Shown: positions 18,817 through 29,066, counted from the stretch's first letter. The stretch is DNA of 64,000 bases from Haloquadratum walsbyi J07HQW1 (GCA_000415965.1 KE356560.1:3218201-3282200), one strand, 5' to 3'. The notes: generated by a model not told the origin, from the sequence alone. Program-made: numbers and translations.

Positions 18817-19356
18817 ATGACGACTGGATATGAGGGTATCCTCGGTGCATTCCCGTATGCGTTCCGCGCGAGCACATCGCGATTATTCAAACTGTATGTC
18901 CTCGTTAGTGGGGTCGCAACGACACTCATTGCACTTTTTATTGTCAGTGCGCTTGTCGTATTGATTGGACGGACAGCAAGTATTCAAGGAGGATCTCTCA
19001 CACTCTCACGAGCATTTTATGTTGTTCTTGGGTTGCTTATTATTCTCCCAGCCGTCGCACCGACACTTGCAATTGCTCGACGACACCGCCGTGGACTCAC
19101 TGCTTCAAGACGACTTGAGGCTGCTGTTGCTGTGGCTGGATTCATATTCTTACTCTCACTCTATCTTGGAGTTGTCGCCTCGATGCCAGCAACATTCAGT
19201 CTTGATGGCGAAACGGTCACTCGCCCACCGGCATCTGGAACCGGAGAATTCGAACCACTCATCGCTGGGCTGTATGCAATCCCATCTGGATTTTCCTGGA
19301 TTGTCCCGCTGGTTGGCGCAGGGTGCGTCGCAGGAACATATTGGCTATTTCGATAA
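18817..19356 (+). CDS. Haloarchaeal four-helix membrane protein
   Basis: A 179-residue integral membrane protein with four predicted transmembrane helices, at about residues 27-55, 67-93, 101-123 and 149-178. The loop after the second helix is basic (RRHRRGLTASRR), which would place it on the cytoplasmic side. Between helices 3 and 4 is a polar extracellular stretch of about 30 residues. No catalytic motif is visible and the family is not recognised. Start MTTGYEGILGAFPYAFRAST fits the first hydrophobic segment. It is followed by a 319-base gap without a gene (19357-19675). Confidence 0.65.
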   Translation: MTTGYEGILGAFPYAFRASTSRLFKLYVLVSGVATTLIALFIVSALVVLIGRTASIQGGSLTLSRAFYVVLGLLIILPAVAPTLAIARRHRRGLTASRRLEAAVAVAGFIFLLSLYLGVVASMPATFSLDGETVTRPPASGTGEFEPLIAGLYAIPSGFSWIVPLVGAGCVAGTYWLFR

Positions 19357-19675
19357 TGTGATCCAGATATACGCTCACAATCACAACGCTATTGATTGTT
19401 TTCAGACAGAAATGTTCGAAATGCACACGATACGAGCTCAAACGCTGAATCACGACGATGTCGATTGATTCATTATCCGGTCAAAGTTCAAACAATTACA
19501 TCGATTTATCTGATACTTATCACAGCGGAAAAACAAGGACGCTAATGGCTGGATTCTATCTGATGAGAGAGTGTCTATCCTCTCATGCTCGTTGGATTTC
19601 GACCCTCAGTGCTTGAGTTGTCACAGTTAGCGAAACCTCAAAACACCTTGCGAGTATACATATACATATACTATC

Positions 19676-20167
19676 ATGCCTGAGTCAGGTGAGGAAGATC
19701 CAATACGACATGACTCAACGTTTCTTGTGACAGCCAGAGATGGGTCATCAACTGTACTTAGAGATGTTGAATCTGGACAGATATATTCGCTCGCGACTGC
19801 TATCGATTTTGATCGATTAACTATCATTGATGGAACTGTTGAATCTGAGCCACCATTACACGTGGTATATGAACTCACAGGGATAACGACAGCGCGAACA
19901 GTTGATGTTGAAACAAGCTCAGAACCTCCGACAGCGAATACAAAACAAGTTGCCGCGAATCAGCCTCTCGGAGAAATGACACGCAAGCCTCGTGCTGGTA
20001 CTGGAGAGATTCATATTATTACAGTTCCTGATGATAATTCAACTGAGGCGGTTGCGGATATTCTTGATGACAAAATAACGCTGTGCGAGCGAGCGGCACG
20101 GTTAGGAATCAATCGCATTGAGATTCGGTCAGCCACGGGTGTTGTTGCTGTCCGGTATATGCCATGA
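19676..20167 (+). CDS. Conserved haloarchaeal protein (DUF5812-like)
   Basis: A 163-residue acidic soluble protein of unknown function, recognised only as a conserved haloarchaeal type (DUF5812, from memory). The N-terminal half is strand-rich (STFLVTARDGSSTVLRDVES, then HVVYELTGI). A variable linker follows, and the C-terminal half carries IHIITVPDDNSTEAVADIL and IEIRSATGVVAVRYMP, suggesting a second small alpha/beta unit. A TATA-like run (TATACATATACATATAC) ends about 10 bases before the ATG, closer than usual. No partners are apparent. Confidence 0.65.
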   Translation: MPESGEEDPIRHDSTFLVTARDGSSTVLRDVESGQIYSLATAIDFDRLTIIDGTVESEPPLHVVYELTGITTARTVDVETSSEPPTANTKQVAANQPLGEMTRKPRAGTGEIHIITVPDDNSTEAVADILDDKITLCERAARLGINRIEIRSATGVVAVRYMP

Positions 20168-20421
20168 CAATCCCGGCCGTCTTAGTTTCCGGAGCCCACC
20201 GGCGCCACATCCTGAAATCAGGATATTGAGATCCGTTCTTGCGGGCAAGACGATGCTTGCTGTTTGCAAACAAGGATGTCATTATTCATGGTAATGCTAT
20301 GATATTGTTGCTATCGCCATCAGTAGCCAATCCAAAACGATATTTTATCATACAGATGAGGTAGTGAGTCTTCTCTATTCTTCATAAAAAGGTTTATTCG
20401 GTGTGGCTCTCCACGGCAGAT

Positions 20422-21297
20422 ATGGCTGAATTCACTGTACCGGAGGTTGATTACACCCGGTACTCAAACTACCAGCTCGTCGCTGTCCCGCTTGCAATCT
20501 TGGCGATAGCGTTGCTCATCATCGCTGGCTGGTACGTGCTGACCGGATCTCCAGTAACACAGGGTATCGCGTTTACTGGTGGTACAGAAATCACAGTCGC
20601 AACGGATGATGCAACAACAACGCAGATTGTCGAAGCATTCAGCGTCGAACCAGAATCCGTACAGGCGGTGCCGACAGCAAACACATATATTGTCACGTTT
20701 CAATCCAGCGGAAATAGTGGCGTGACAGTGACGGATTTGACCCAACAAGCACAACAGGCAGGATTTGAGGTTCAGTCTGCGTATGAGGTGTCGCCAAGCT
20801 TCGGTGCTACGACACAGACGCTTGCACTTGGTGGTGTTGGTGTTGCCTTCCTCGGAATGAGTGTTCTTGTGTTTTTGATGTTTCGCGTATTCGTTCCTTC
20901 TATTGCGGTTGTTGTCTCTGCGTTTTCAGATATTGTTATTTCGGTCGCGCTGATGAACGTTCTTGGCATTGAGCTGTCGCTTGGAACTGTTGCAGCATTG
21001 TTGATGATAATCGGGTATTCTGTTGACTCAGATATTCTGTTGAACAATCATATTCTTCGACGCTCCGGTGAATTTTATGAATCGACATATCGTGCGATGC
21101 GGACTGGGGTGACGATGACCCTTACCTCAATTATCGCAATGGCAGTTATGGCGGCAGTTGCGACAGCGTTTGGTATTCAACTTCTTGCTGCTATTGGCAC
21201 CGTTCTCGTTTTTGGACTTATTGCTGATTTGATGAATACGTATTTATTGAACCTGAGCCTACTTCGTTGGTATAAATTTAAGGGGGTCGCCCGATGA
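20422..21297 (+). CDS. secF: Protein-export membrane protein SecF
   Basis: A 291-residue subunit of the SecDF complex, which uses the ion gradient to help pull secreted proteins across the membrane after SecYE. The first transmembrane helix lies at about residues 20-42, followed by a small extracellular domain opening with the conserved FTGGTEI. Five helices follow, with SFGATTQTLALGGVGVAFLG and the family motif IIGYSVDSDILLNNHILRR. The ATG at 20422 (MAEFTVPEVDYTRY) is preferred over an upstream GTG. It overlaps secD by 4 bases, so the two are translationally coupled in the archaeal order F-D. Confidence 0.95.
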   Translation: MAEFTVPEVDYTRYSNYQLVAVPLAILAIALLIIAGWYVLTGSPVTQGIAFTGGTEITVATDDATTTQIVEAFSVEPESVQAVPTANTYIVTFQSSGNSGVTVTDLTQQAQQAGFEVQSAYEVSPSFGATTQTLALGGVGVAFLGMSVLVFLMFRVFVPSIAVVVSAFSDIVISVALMNVLGIELSLGTVAALLMIIGYSVDSDILLNNHILRRSGEFYESTYRAMRTGVTMTLTSIIAMAVMAAVATAFGIQLLAAIGTVLVFGLIADLMNTYLLNLSLLRWYKFKGVAR

Positions 21298-22856
21298 TTG
21301 ATGTCAGAGAAAATTGGCGCATCATTCTACTCGTTGTGGTGGTTATTGCCTCACTTTTTACCCTCGTATCCCCCACACTCGCGAGCGGTGCTGATAGTAG
21401 CAGTGCCGTGGTGGAGCAGTCTTCGCAGACAAATTTACAGTATGGACTTGAACTCGCCGGCGGAACGCGAGTTCGTGCGCCACTTGTTGGAGTGACTGCT
21501 GAGGAGGTTGAATTTGAACCAGCAAACGCACGAGAAGTTGAGCAAAGAGTTGCCACTGCAATTGACGGTGCAGGTCCAGCAGACGTTATTGCTCGATCAG
21601 TCACAGAAACAACAGGGACTGTCGAGGTGACTGTCGAAGGCGTAAATACTACCGAACTTCAGTCTGCACTAGAGTCGACTGGATATTCTGCGACAACGGT
21701 TCGAACAGGCGTCACAGAGACCACACGGCAGGAAGTGGTCCGCATTCTTGAAAACAAAATCAACGAAGCAGGGCTTTCCGGCGGAACGGTTCAAGAGGTT
21801 ACCACCGCTGGCGGTGGTCATTTCATTCTTATTGAGGTTCCAAACGAAGATGCGGCGTCTGTTCGAAGTCTCGTCAGTGAACGAGGGACTGTTGTGGTGC
21901 AAGCGCACTACCCACAAGACGAGAGCTATACCCAACAGACTGTGTTACAGCAAGATAACTTCCAGAGTATCGGATCTGCACAGGAGGGACGGTCTGGAGG
22001 TGCATATGTCCCCGTCACGGTCCGTGAATCGGCTGCTGATGAATTTCAACAAGCAACTGTCGAGACCGGACTCGCGCGACCTGGTGGGACCCGATGCACA
22101 TACAGTCGAGACAAAAACAGCACTGAACCATGTTTACTGTTGGTCGTGAATGGTGAGGTCACGAATTCCTTCGGAATGGCTCCGAGACTTGCCGATAGCC
22201 TCCGAGGTGGATCGTGGGCGCAAGATCCAGTTTTCCAGCTCCAAACAGCAAATGTATCAGAAGCACAAGAAGTTGCAATTAATCTTCGTGCCGGTGCGCT
22301 ACCGGCAAAACTAGATTTTACCGGGGATGATGGCGGAACAACATCATTCATCTCACCAAGTCAGGGAGAGAATTTCCGGACTGACTCACTCTTGGCTGGT
22401 CTTGTTGCTGTCTTTGCTGTCAGTGGCGTCGTGTTCCTTCGTTACCGTGATGTTCGTGTGGCGTTACCGATGATTGTGACCGCGCTTTCTGAGGTATTAA
22501 TCCTCCTTGGGTTTGCCGCTGGGATTGGATATCCATTGGATCTTTCCGTCATTGCTGGATTTATTACGGTCATTGGGACCGGTGTTGACGATCTTGTGAT
22601 TATTGCTGATGAGGTACTCGCAGAGGGTGGGGTGTCCTCGCGTCGTGTCTTCCAGTCGCGATTCCGACGTGCCTTCTGGGTGATTGGTGCGGCTGCAGCA
22701 ACAACTATCATTGCAATGTCACCACTTGCAATTCTGTCACTCGGGGACTTACAAGGGTTCGCTATCTTCACCATTTTGGGAGTGCTCGTTGGTGTCCTCA
22801 TCACCCGACCCGCGTATGGTGATATTCTTCGAACACTCACCACAGGCAATTTATAA
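21294..22856 (+). CDS. secD: Protein-export membrane protein SecD
   Basis: A 520-residue partner of SecF. Helix 1 is at about residues 10-27. A large extracellular P1-type domain follows (about 28-365), starting with the conserved ELAGGTRVRAP and containing VRILENKINEAGLSGGTVQE. The C-terminal membrane part of five helices starts near RTDSLLAGLVAVFAVSGVVF and carries the conserved ITVIGTGVDDLVIIADEVL, the likely proton or sodium path. Start and stop are clean. It completes a two-gene operon with secF. Loss of SecDF slows export in bacteria; haloarchaea use Sec alongside a dominant Tat system. Confidence 0.95.
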   Translation: MIDVRENWRIILLVVVVIASLFTLVSPTLASGADSSSAVVEQSSQTNLQYGLELAGGTRVRAPLVGVTAEEVEFEPANAREVEQRVATAIDGAGPADVIARSVTETTGTVEVTVEGVNTTELQSALESTGYSATTVRTGVTETTRQEVVRILENKINEAGLSGGTVQEVTTAGGGHFILIEVPNEDAASVRSLVSERGTVVVQAHYPQDESYTQQTVLQQDNFQSIGSAQEGRSGGAYVPVTVRESAADEFQQATVETGLARPGGTRCTYSRDKNSTEPCLLLVVNGEVTNSFGMAPRLADSLRGGSWAQDPVFQLQTANVSEAQEVAINLRAGALPAKLDFTGDDGGTTSFISPSQGENFRTDSLLAGLVAVFAVSGVVFLRYRDVRVALPMIVTALSEVLILLGFAAGIGYPLDLSVIAGFITVIGTGVDDLVIIADEVLAEGGVSSRRVFQSRFRRAFWVIGAAAATTIIAMSPLAILSLGDLQGFAIFTILGVLVGVLITRPAYGDILRTLTTGNL

Positions 22857-23025
22857 GACTCAATTGAACTCTACGATATGAGCAGACGAAAGCATATATG
22901 AGCGCACATCACTGACGATGATATCGACCGCATAACTCTCGAATCCGTACTATTTTGATCAGCGTGCAAAAATTCAGTCAGCAGTCAGCAATTAGCAGTT
23001 ATCAGTGAGTGGTAAGTGCTAAATC

Positions 23026-23721
23026 TCAAAGATCAAAAAGGGATGATTGTTCAACCGATTCAAGAATATCATCTACCGTTGCCCACGACCGCCTTGCACA
23101 TGCCGGAATCTCTCCATTCGCGCGAATGTATCGCCGAAGAAACGATCGTGTTGTCTGATCACTTGGATACCCACTTCCGATTGGTCCGTATGTGTCATAT
23201 GTCTCAGCAAGCGTTGTCATCTGTTCATCTCGACGAACCTTCGCAATAACAGAAGCAGCAGCAACGAGTGGGTCATCTGTATCTGCGCCGTGTCGGGCTT
23301 CAATGCGCCATTGATCTCGGTTGCTAACTTCGATTGCCTCACACTCGTCGCTGAGTCCTGCTTCGAGACGTGTGCGAAAGCGTGACTCTGAGACATCACT
23401 CGCATCAGCGACAACTGTCCCACCGAATTCAGCAATCCCATCAATATCTGCAATAGCCGCAGCATGCCCATTGACCGTTATTGTGTTCATATCTGTCCGA
23501 GGATTGTCAATCTGGGCAACGGGGATGACTGCGGTCCCAATCTCGATGGCAGTGTGTGATTCAAGTGCTTCCTGGAGACGTTCGCGGGTCGAAGCACTCA
23601 GACGTTTTGAATCATCAATCCCATCTGGAAGAGCAGATGGTGACGCAGAGACCGCTGCACAGACCATCGGTCCAAGCACTGGTCCTTTTCCCGCCTCATC
23701 AGATCCGATGCGGGGGCTCAT
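23026..23721 (-). CDS. rnhB: Ribonuclease HII
   Basis: A 231-residue endonuclease that nicks the RNA strand of RNA-DNA hybrids and removes single ribonucleotides from DNA. The acidic catalytic motifs are all visible: GSDEAGKGPVLGPM near the start (Asp-Glu), VVADASD in the middle, and DDPLVAAASVIAKVRRD, with the conserved SGYPSD later. The ATG at 23721 (MSPRIGSDEAGKG) is chosen over a longer start at 23781, because the extra 20 residues are not family-like and this is where RNase HII begins. Standalone gene, convergent with secD. Confidence 0.95.
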   Translation of the reverse strand: MSPRIGSDEAGKGPVLGPMVCAAVSASPSALPDGIDDSKRLSASTRERLQEALESHTAIEIGTAVIPVAQIDNPRTDMNTITVNGHAAAIADIDGIAEFGGTVVADASDVSESRFRTRLEAGLSDECEAIEVSNRDQWRIEARHGADTDDPLVAAASVIAKVRRDEQMTTLAETYDTYGPIGSGYPSDQTTRSFLRRYIRANGEIPACARRSWATVDDILESVEQSSLFDL

Positions 23722-23925
23722 TCGACTAGCGGCATCCACGAAGTCAGTCGTATACGCATGTACATGGACATAGATATACACATAGATGATTGAATGTATG
23801 ATTACATCGATTCGACAAGACGTTCTATATCCCGATGGTGTATTTTTCTATCTCTCAGGCACATGATCAACTGCTCAATCCATCATCGAAAGATGGGTTC
23901 TTGCTCTGATGTCGACCCAGATTGG

Positions 23926-25236
23926 CTATGATGATGCGTCCACAGTTCGGAAATATGTGTCATCCTCAAACGACTCAGACTCGGATTCGGCATACACACC
24001 GAGGACATCGAGGTCAGTCACCGTCGCCCCGGTTTCGAGCAATCCCGCAAGACTTGGCTCAGTTCGACCATCGTCGCCAGAGATGAGTTCTTTCACATAC
24101 AGTCCACCAGCGCCGTGTATCTCGACGGTCGCGTGTGTTGGATCTTCAATTGTTCCATCAGCGTCGTATACCGTTCGAGTTCGGGTTATCGCGGCGCGAC
24201 GATGATCAACCCGATTCGGGGTATACTGTTCGATTGTTGCATCTGTGAGCGCTGTCAGTGCTGCATCGAAGTCAGTAACATCGACTGGGGTATCAAAAAC
24301 GATATCTGCACGGTATCGTTTCGACGCTTCCAGCTCTTTCACTCGCTCAACCATCTCATGATTCGTAACTCGAAGCTTCTCAACCTCAACTGCACCGTCT
24401 GCGAATGCGTTGATATCACCCTCAAGTCGGTCGGTGTCAATATTCCGACGTCGTGGTTCAAATACCTCAATCACAAACGGGCGACCGGTTCCAATCATCA
24501 ACGCATCGACATCCTCGCGACCAGCACCATGAAATGTCGCATCGGTTCCGTCCATCACATCACAGACAACAGGTGCGGTCAACTCCTCGACACTCTCATC
24601 ATATAGATATCCGGATCCTCCACAAGTCTCACAGGCAAGATTTCCTTGATACCCGGAGCCATCACAGGCGCTGCAGGGCCATTCTGTCTGCGGGATCCCA
24701 CGTTCGAGCTTGCGGTATCGACCATAAACAAACGCAGAGTGAATGTCGACATTAACGCTGTCAGCCGCAAGATCGATGGTAAATTGAATATCCGGTCGAC
24801 CGAATTCAACTGTTTTTTCTGTAATCTGACCGATACGTTTACCAACCTCGCGATTATGTTCCGATTTAAATAGTTCACCGGCGTCACTCTGGAGTCCGAT
24901 ACTTTCTCGAAGAAGTGTCTCATTCTCTTCAATCAGCGGCGGTGTTTTTGTGCCGACTTGGTATGTGTTGAATTCGGTGTCAGTCACCGCAGTCGCACAA
25001 CGCTGGGCCCATGAGTCGAATTGCTCTTCGGCGCAGGCACCCTCACAGACCCAGCATGCTGTTGTGTCGACTGGCTCATGCGGTGTATCATCTGCGAGTG
25101 AAACTGCAATGCGGAGGCTCTTACCACGTTCTGCATTTGTTAGTCCGAAGCTCTGGTTTGCGAAGACTCGCCCAAGACACGCATCACAGAGTGGTTCCTG
25201 TGCAGCAAGTGCGCGAGCGTTTTCAATAATACTCAT
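23926..25236 (-). CDS. pus10: tRNA pseudouridine(54/55) synthase Pus10
   Basis: A 436-residue archaeal Pus10, which isomerises uridines 54 and 55 in the tRNA T-loop. The N-terminal zinc-binding accessory domain has CDACLGR and CWVCEGAC, plus CSACDGSGYQGN and CETCGGSGYLYD further on. The catalytic region is GREDVDALMIGTGRPFVIEV (aspartate near residue 240). The end carries HGAGGLYVKELISGDDGRTEPSLAG. The ATG at 25236 begins the conserved MSIIENARALAAQEPLCDAC. Its product Psi54 is the substrate of TrmY encoded at 33.7 kb. Confidence 0.95.
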   Translation of the reverse strand: MSIIENARALAAQEPLCDACLGRVFANQSFGLTNAERGKSLRIAVSLADDTPHEPVDTTACWVCEGACAEEQFDSWAQRCATAVTDTEFNTYQVGTKTPPLIEENETLLRESIGLQSDAGELFKSEHNREVGKRIGQITEKTVEFGRPDIQFTIDLAADSVNVDIHSAFVYGRYRKLERGIPQTEWPCSACDGSGYQGNLACETCGGSGYLYDESVEELTAPVVCDVMDGTDATFHGAGREDVDALMIGTGRPFVIEVFEPRRRNIDTDRLEGDINAFADGAVEVEKLRVTNHEMVERVKELEASKRYRADIVFDTPVDVTDFDAALTALTDATIEQYTPNRVDHRRAAITRTRTVYDADGTIEDPTHATVEIHGAGGLYVKELISGDDGRTEPSLAGLLETGATVTDLDVLGVYAESESESFEDDTYFRTVDASS

Positions 25237-25597
25237 GAGTATATATGTTTCTCTCGTGGGAGGTGTTTTTTTCTTCTGTTGTTTCACAGTTTTACTTTGA
25301 TCCCGCGTAATTGAGTCAGTAGGTGTATATGTCTACCCATAAGGCTCGATGGCGATAGTTATCGCTCAACATGAGACCAATCACATGCCACCAATATGCA
25401 CCAACGAAGAATCCGTCTGAGAGTCAAGAGTCAAGTATCAAATAATAAAATGTTCTGTCTGTCCAGTTTGTTGATTGCATAATACATATGAGATGCATAC
25501 AGAGATGAGAATCGAGTATTAATCTGACACGATACTATCAGATAACGAAGAGTGAAGCGTGGGGACCGGATGAAAACGGGTATCAATATGAATTATC
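25237..25597. other. Gene-free interval
   Basis: An AT-rich stretch upstream of pus10 in which no gene, repeat or RNA was recognised. The pus10 promoter must lie in its first 40 bases (25237-25280). Confidence 0.5.
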
Positions 25598-26272
25598 ATA
25601 TCCTCCTCCGTGTGAACGCGGAGGAATCCCGAGCGGTGGGAGTTTCAGGTTTACAGTCCAACCGGCAGACTACTACACCCTTTGGGCGCGGAGTCGTCTC
25701 ACAGTCTTGATGTGGTGGACTACTGACCATGCCAAGCGATCGTTACCCCTATTTCACCGTCTATAGCGTCCCGGTATTGTTTTTGCTACAGGGATGTCAA
25801 CAGGCGTCAACAGACTCGGGGTTACCTTTGATTCGGTTTGAGCAGTCGGCACAGCCACACTCTTTTGAATATGCGATCGCCGACTGTCCTGTCGGATACT
25901 GCCTCGTTACGCGGGCGGACAGACCGTGCTTCGAAACTCTTCGATTTTTGTCATCACGAGAGAGCATCGTGATTCAACAAACTTCTGGGTGAACTGATTC
26001 ACTCATTCGATGCGAAAGAACTACTCCGACCGATGCATGTCTAATTAAGCACCCAGTTCTTCTGTGAACTACAAGCTCTCTCGAACGATCTCCAAAGGAC
26101 GGTTCCAAATCCGCTCCGTTCCGACCGGTTCCTACGCTAATGTAGTGTCGTCTGTCGATTAAACGTAATCATTGGAAACTCGGGCAAGCGTTTGAATGCT
26201 GATACGCTTCCCAGAGTGACGACGCGTATCCACGACCGAAAGACCGTGGCAGTGCGCCTGTTCTACAAATAA
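25598..26272 (-). mobile_element. Non-autonomous TnpB-derived element, copy 1
   Basis: The left end is TCATATCCTCCTCCG with a hairpin (CCTCCG...CGGAGG, about 25605-25625) and GAGGAATCCC. On the minus strand, near 25630-25690, the reading DCKPETPTAR is the usual end of a haloarchaeal TnpB. The right end at 26221-26272 (GCGTATCCAC...GCGCCTGTTCTACAAA) matches the right ends at 40071-40122 and 45851-45902. Inside lies one copy of a 107-bp direct repeat (25968-26074). The transposase body is gone. Boundaries are approximate. Confidence 0.55.
25968..26074. repeat. 107-bp direct repeat, copy 1
   Basis: The segment starting GTGATTCAACAAACTTCTGG and running through GATGCATGTCTAATTAAGCA to TTCTTCTGTGAACTAC recurs at 36285-36391 with only a few differences. 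It is non-coding and lies in transposon debris both times. Confidence 0.75.
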
Positions 26273-26285
26273 CTCAAGGCAAGTG

Positions 26286-26306
26286 CCTCGGGGCTTGATC
26301 CCGAGG
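26286..26306 (+). repeat. Subterminal hairpin, left side of tnpB element
   Basis: CCTCGGG-GCTTGAT-CCCGAGG forms a perfect 7-bp stem about 85 bases before the tnpB start. Such hairpins are recognised by TnpA at IS605-family ends. A matching hairpin lies after the gene at 27646-27666. Confidence 0.65.
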
Positions 26307-26389
26307 GTGAAGCCGACACTGGTTTCACTTTCACCCTGCATGTCATGAGCTTATGATCGATACAACTCTAACAAAGAGTGCCCCAGAAA

Positions 26390-27634
26390 ATGGACAACAA
26401 GACACTGGATTTCCAATTAGATATCCAGAGTGACAACGAGGGACTGCTGTATGACGCCACGCTTGAAGCCCGCCGAGTGTATAACGAAACCATCCGCCTC
26501 GCTAAGGAAGGCGTGGACTGGGACGCGATTTCTCCGCGCCTCGAAGACCATGCCGACCTGATGAAGAACACGACTCAACGCATCGCCGCCAAAGCACTCG
26601 ACGCAATGGATAACTACTACGAGTACGACGACTTCGGCAAACCCACCCACACTAAGAGCGGCCCGTACCCGCTTCGGGCGAACTTCACGGAGGGGTACAC
26701 CCTGTCCTCACCAGCGACGGCGACGTGGCGTTCGGTATCAGCGCGAAGCCCTACAATCACGTTAAGCGCATCCTCGAAGGAAGTGACGCCCACCTTGACC
26801 TCCTGACATCCGCGCTCACAGGCGACGAATGGAAGATCACGACCAGCGAAACCCTCTGGCGGGACGGTGACCCTGAACTCCACGTCAACATCCGCAACAC
26901 CGAGTAGACCGTCCGAGACAAGCAGGACTCACGAACTGTCATCGGCATGGATGTGAACGAGGATAATGTGGCTCCCACCGCTTTCTCCGAGAATGGCGTC
27001 GAGGACACGCTAATCATCGACTTTTCCGAAATCAAGTTCGAGCGCCATCGCTACTTCACGATGCGGAAGCGCGTGCAGAACGCGGAGAAGAACAGTATTC
27101 ACGATACTCTGGAAGGGCGGGAAGAACGGTTTGCCCGCGACCGACTCCACAGGGTGAGCCGTCATATCGTGGAGTGGAGCCGTCAGTTCGAGACGCCGTG
27201 CATCGTCTTTGAAGACCTCACAGAGATGCGCGACAGTATCGACTACGGTACGCGGATGAATCGGTGTTTGCATCAGCTTCCATTCCGCGCCCTCCAGTTC
27301 TATACGTCGTACAAGGCGTCATTCGAAGGAATCCCGACCGCGTGGATTGACCCTGCGTACACGAGTCAGCGGTGTCCGATGTGCGGACACACGGAGCGTG
27401 GTAATCGCAACAAGAAGCGGTTCAAGTGTCGCTCGTGCGGGCATCAAGCCCACAGCGACCGTGGTGCAAGTCAACATCGCCGTGAAAGGCATCGAGAAGC
27501 ATCAGAATTGGACTGTGTCTGCTCTCAACAGCCTTCCGCAGGTTCGGAAGGTGCGACGGCAGGCATCGGGGGCCGTGGACGCCCCGACCGTTCGGGGAAA
27601 CCTTGCCGATGGTCGGATGGGAGTGTCCGAGTAA
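26390..27634 (+). pseudogene. IS1341-type tnpB with two frameshifts and a nonsense codon
   Basis: A near full-length TnpB (about 410 codons) is readable only by changing frame. From ATG 26390 (MDNKTLDFQLDIQ) to about 26700 it is in one frame. A frameshift then moves to ISAKPYNHVKRILEGSDAHL, where a CAG-to-TAG change stops it at 26905-26907. After that the frame carries RuvC-I (VIGMDVNEDN), RuvC-II (CIVFEDL), the zinc finger CPMCGHTERG with KCRSCGHQAHSDRGAS (RuvC-III Asp), and a second frameshift near 27465 leads to VNIAVKGIEKHQNW and a stop at 27632. It has no companion tnpA. Damage looks recent because all motifs survive. Confidence 0.85.
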
Positions 27635-27645
27635 TCCACGGGAAG

Positions 27646-27666
27646 CCTCGGGGCTTTGACCCCGAG
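27646..27666 (+). repeat. Subterminal hairpin, right side of tnpB element
   Basis: CCTCGGGG-CTTTGA-CCCCGAG lies 12 bases after the tnpB stop. It pairs with the left hairpin at 26286-26306 and marks the right end, where the guide-bearing RNA of such elements would finish. Confidence 0.65.
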
Positions 27667-27680
27667 CGGTTCACCTGTAA

Positions 27681-28715
27681 TTAATCATCATCACTCGTGA
27701 TTGGATCAGTTTCTTTCTCACTGAATCCCTCAGACTGTTCGATCCGGCGACGAGCCTCAGGATCGAATTGTGTTTCAATATCCTGATATCGTGAGACGAA
27801 TGAGAGTTCATGATGACTTTCGGTTGGGTGATCAAGATATCGGTCCTCAAGATCAAACTGTCCACTCTCATCGTCCTCAGCCAATCGCTTGAAGTCTTCA
27901 TAGACAGCGTGTGCACCAGAGTGCAATCCAGCGAGTGTAATAAAGATGTAATTGTAGCCAAGATCGCCCAACTCTTCGAAGGTAAGTGGGTCATCTTCCT
28001 CAGACCACGCAAATGAAGATGAGTAATTAAACGCGAGCTTAAGCTCTGGGTGTGTTTCATGAATTGTCTCAGCGTAATTGACGGCATCTTCACGGCTTGG
28101 ATTGGGCATTTCAGGCCACACAAGATCAACGCCGGCATCTGCATACATCCGTCCACGTTCGAGATGTTCTTCCCAGTCACCATTCGCTGAACCATATGCG
28201 TCTGTTCGAGCAATAATAACTGTTTCCTCAGATTGTTTCGCATCGACGGCTGCACTGAAGCGCGCTTCAGCCTTTTCACGTGAGATGATCTGCTTACCGG
28301 CAATATGTCCACAGCGTTTCGGTGTCGTTTGATCTTCGATGTGAACAGCAGCCACGCCTGCTTTTTCATATTCACGAACCGCGCGGCGAACATTGTGGAT
28401 GCCGCCATATCCTGTGTCACAATCAGCAATGATTGGAAGATTCGTCGCCTCAGCCATGCGTTTTGCGTTCTCAACCATCTCGGTCATCGTAACCATCTCA
28501 AGATCGGGAAAGCCAAACTGTCCCAGCACCGTTGAGTATCCAGACATATACGCGGCATCGTGACCGGTCATCTCTGCGATTCGAGCGTCAAGCGCGTGAT
28601 ACATTCCAGGAGCGAAGACGAAATTCTGATTATCTAGCTGATTGCGGAATTTCTGACCCTGTGGGTTGTCGATATCGCGGCTCAACACATTATCCTCGAG
28701 TTCTGTTGGGTTCAT
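27681..28715 (-). CDS. aceA: Isocitrate lyase
   Basis: A 344-residue TIM-barrel enzyme of the isocitrate lyase/PEP mutase superfamily that splits isocitrate into glyoxylate and succinate. Key elements are [11 protein letters not shown] (magnesium site), [17 protein letters not shown] with the catalytic cysteine loop KRCGH, and [18 protein letters not shown]. The length is the compact haloarchaeal form. The Ser-rich substrate site is covered by [12 protein letters not shown]. The glyoxylate bypass also needs malate synthase, which is not adjacent here. The stop is 47 bases after the tnpB remnant. Translation has a Shine-Dalgarno sequence. Confidence 0.9.
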   Translation of the reverse strand: MNPTELEDNVLSRDIDNPQGQKFRNQLDNQNFVFAPGMYHALDARIAEMTGHDAAYMSGYSTVLGQFGFPDLEMVTMTEMVENAKRMAEATNLPIIADCDTGYGGIHNVRRAVREYEKAGVAAVHIEDQTTPKRCGHIAGKQIISREKAEARFSAAVDAKQSEETVIIARTDAYGSANGDWEEHLERGRMYADAGVDLVWPEMPNPSREDAVNYAETIHETHPELKLAFNYSSSFAWSEEDDPLTFEELGDLGYNYIFITLAGLHSGAHAVYEDFKRLAEDDESGQFDLEDRYLDHPTESHHELSFVSRYQDIETQFDPEARRRIEQSEGFSEKETDPITSDDD

Positions 28716-28722
28716 CGAATTA

Positions 28723-28729
28723 CCTCACC
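28723..28729 (-). promoter_or_regulatory. Shine-Dalgarno and upstream TATA of aceA
   Basis: On the minus strand GGTGAGG lies 7 bases before the aceA ATG and matches the 16S rRNA 3' end. A TATA-like GTATATC lies about 30 bases before the start (28745-28751). So aceA has a short leader, unlike most genes here, which look leaderless. Confidence 0.5.
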
Positions 28730-28985
28730 TTCATGATTTTGTATGATATACAAAAAGTTAATGAATTATAATGATAATATTCGTAATTCGGATAAGTTAG
28801 ATAATAACTCCTAAGTTGGTATGGTATCACGTAGCATGTATTTCATCGGTTGTCGAGGCAGATACCCCGGACGTATGAGGTCAGGAGAGGAAGCCGACAC
28901 CTGATGACACAAACAGCGTTCGATAGTAAACGAGATCCCAGACCCTCGATATCGGTTCACCCCATCTCTGCGGTCACTCTGAGGT

Positions 28986-29066
28986 ATGACGGTTGTTCGG
29001 AATATCCACCTCACACTCAACGTTCCCGAGGATGACCACGAAGTCCGTGCTGAGACGTTCGAGTAA
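28986..29066 (+). pseudogene. Possible tnpB N-terminal remnant
   Basis: ATG at 28986 gives MTVVRNIHLTLNVPEDDHEV followed by RAETFE and a stop at 29064. The reading goes on as FR, stop, TIYHVTEY. This resembles the N-terminus of a haloarchaeal TnpB with Gln codons changed to stops, but the piece is short. The rest of the 640-base gap (28730-29357) shows no gene. Confidence 0.35.

Noticed and set aside
26390-27634. TnpB kept active by programmed frameshifting or stop readthrough
   Set aside because: Three separate lesions (two frameshifts and a Gln-to-stop change) without slippery sequences or recoding signals make decay far more likely.
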